Of a DNA stretch of 6,093 nt, positions 5,186 to 6,093 are shown piece by piece. The DNA comes from Oscillospiraceae bacterium (GTDB taxonomy: Bacteria; Bacillota; Clostridia; Oscillospirales; Oscillospiraceae). Below the pieces are notes generated by a model. It was not told the DNA's origin. It searched no databases and saw only the letters and a program-made list of their open reading frames with translations. The position numbers and the translations under genes were made by a program. Position 1 is the first letter of the stretch. Every line of letters starts with the position of its first letter. The DNA is taken from positions 1 through 6,093 of the forward strand of contig WQRL01000119.1 in the NCBI GenBank assembly GCA_009786775.1. Direction: 5' to 3'.

Positions 5186-5440
5186 TTACTTCAAGTTGTC
5201 GCTGAAATTCTTCAAGCGCTCTTTTACGTCACTGGGTAATTGGTTATAGTCAGTGTCAGATATTGCGCCTTCAAGTGTTTGCAAATGAACAAGGCATACA
5301 TTTGGATAATGCAGCTTTAATCTAACAAAAGCATTTTCACTGCCGGTTTTCTTCAGCTCTTCCGCTGTGGAAATATCAACAGCCTTTAGTTTCTTCTCCA
5401 TCTCCTTGCCGATATTTCTCAAAGAAGTTAATTCAGCCAT
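5186..5440 (-). CDS. stand-alone TfoX C-terminal domain protein
   Basis: This 84-residue protein matches the TfoX/Sxy C-terminal domain along its whole length. It opens with a helix-hairpin-helix-like segment LTSLRNIGKEMEKKLKAVDI (4-23), continues with STAEELKKTGSENAFVRLK, and ends with LQTLEGAI...YNQLPSDVKERLKNF. In gamma-proteobacteria this domain is the C-terminal half of the competence regulator TfoX. Firmicutes often encode it alone, with no established role; DNA or protein binding is inferred from the fold. The start ATG at 5440 has AAGGAGG eight bases upstream. It lies 27 bases after the methyltransferase stop and is likely in the same transcript. Identity of the domain is secure; involvement in competence should not be assumed. 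Confidence 0.88.
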   Translation of the reverse strand: MAELTSLRNIGKEMEKKLKAVDISTAEELKKTGSENAFVRLKLHYPNVCLVHLQTLEGAISDTDYNQLPSDVKERLKNFSDNLK

Positions 5441-5467
5441 TTGTAACGCCTCCTTCAGACTGCCTAA

Positions 5468-6093
5468 TTATTTGCTAGCTGGCTTCACGGCCCTTGTTGC
5501 CCAAAACGCCGGTATTCCATGTGCTGCGGTGGCGCAGCTTGCATCATTATAATCCTCATAAGCACCCGTTATGACAAAACCCGCTTCAATTTGGCCGCCG
5601 ATTTGCTCGTCAAAAGTGTGGCTAAACTGCACGCCGTAGTCATCCCGCATTAGCTTCTCCATTAATGCCGGGTCTTTTAGTGGATTAAAAGGCAGTGAGT
5701 TGTCTACAGTAAGGGGCTTGCCTGCCTCGTCAACGTCAAACAGGTAATTTACGCCGTTGTCCAGTCCGGAAAGAAGCGCTCCGCCGGGTTTAAGCACCCT
5801 GTAGCACTCCCGCCATACATGATGCACGTCCTCAATATAGCAGTTTGAAACTGGATGGAAGATCAAGTCAAATGCTTCATCCTGAAACGGGAACGGCTTT
5901 GTCATGTCGCCCTTCACTATGTTGATGTCATAACCTTCGCGGCTGGCCACAATTTGTTCGCTCTCCAGTTGCTTGTCAGACAAATCCATGATGGTGCAAG
6001 CTGCCCCAAGCATTGAAAAAATAGGCATTTGCTGACCGCCGCCGCTTGCAAGCCCAAGTATTTTAAGCCCATCAAACGGAGGAAACCAGTTCT
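5468..6093 (-). CDS. class I SAM-dependent methyltransferase, 5' end cut by window edge
   Basis: The frame stays open from the stop at 5468 to the right edge, so 207 residues are visible and the N-terminus is missing. The ATG at 6028 is internal: upstream codons encode DGLKILGLASGGGQQ, which is motif I (the glycine-rich SAM-binding loop). An acidic post-I region follows (TIMDLSDKQLESE). Then come GDMTKPFPFQDEAFDLIF, YIEDVHHVWRECYRVLKPGGALLSG and a C-terminal domain. This is the Methyltransf_11-like pattern of small-molecule methyltransferases; the substrate is unknown. The TfoX-domain gene begins 27 bases after its stop, so the two probably share a transcript. The full length is probably about 240-260 residues. 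Family assignment is firm. Confidence 0.92.
   Translation of the reverse strand, partial: NWFPPFDGLKILGLASGGGQQMPIFSMLGAACTIMDLSDKQLESEQIVASREGYDINIVKGDMTKPFPFQDEAFDLIFHPVSNCYIEDVHHVWRECYRVLKPGGALLSGLDNGVNYLFDVDEAGKPLTVDNSLPFNPLKDPALMEKLMRDDYGVQFSHTFDEQIGGQIEAGFVITGAYEDYNDASCATAAHGIPAFWATRAVKPASK

Overview
The window looks like chromosomal DNA of a Clostridia-type Firmicute. The evidence is low-to-moderate GC, strong AGGAGG-type ribosome binding sites, compact co-directional genes and protein families typical of that group. Every supported gene lies on the minus strand, so the array reads from right (6093) to left (1). The most important point is that the organism probably makes selenoproteins. 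A gene that appears to be half an arsenate reductase is intact once an in-frame UGA is read as selenocysteine.

Layout in transcription order. 6093-5468 is a class I SAM-dependent methyltransferase cut by the window edge. 5440-5186 is a stand-alone TfoX C-terminal (helix-hairpin-helix) protein. 5185-4995 is a gene-free leader with a candidate promoter. 4994-4872 is a 40-residue frame that looks like the 5' stub of a DUF5674-type gene. 4879-4496 is an all-helical protein of unknown function. 4491-4144 is an ArsC/Spx-family thioredoxin-fold protein with UGA at the catalytic position and a SECIS-like hairpin just after it. 4004-3426 is a flavodoxin-fold NAD(P)H:FMN reductase. 3436-3302 is a probable 5' remnant of a GrpB-family gene. 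3301-3143 is a 52-residue membrane protein. 3159-2479 is an M23 (LytM-like) metallopeptidase homologue without a signal peptide. 2363-1935 is a zinc-ribbon plus TM2-domain membrane protein, followed by a clear intrinsic terminator. 1710-25 is a full ABC exporter half-transporter with its own near-consensus promoter.

Genes from 4994 to 2479 are packed with overlaps or short gaps and could be read as one or two operons. The exception is a 139-base spacer in front of the flavin reductase. The likely theme of the middle is thiol/redox chemistry (seleno-ArsC-like protein, flavin reductase), with no sign of a single pathway. The TM2 gene and the ABC gene are separate transcription units. The ABC control region has a perfect 12-base inverted repeat. 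One arm overlaps the -35 end and promoter spacer, and the other covers the Shine-Dalgarno. It could act as an operator pair, or it could silence read-through transcripts.

No CRISPR array, insertion sequence, rRNA or convincing tRNA was seen. No plus-strand gene is supported.
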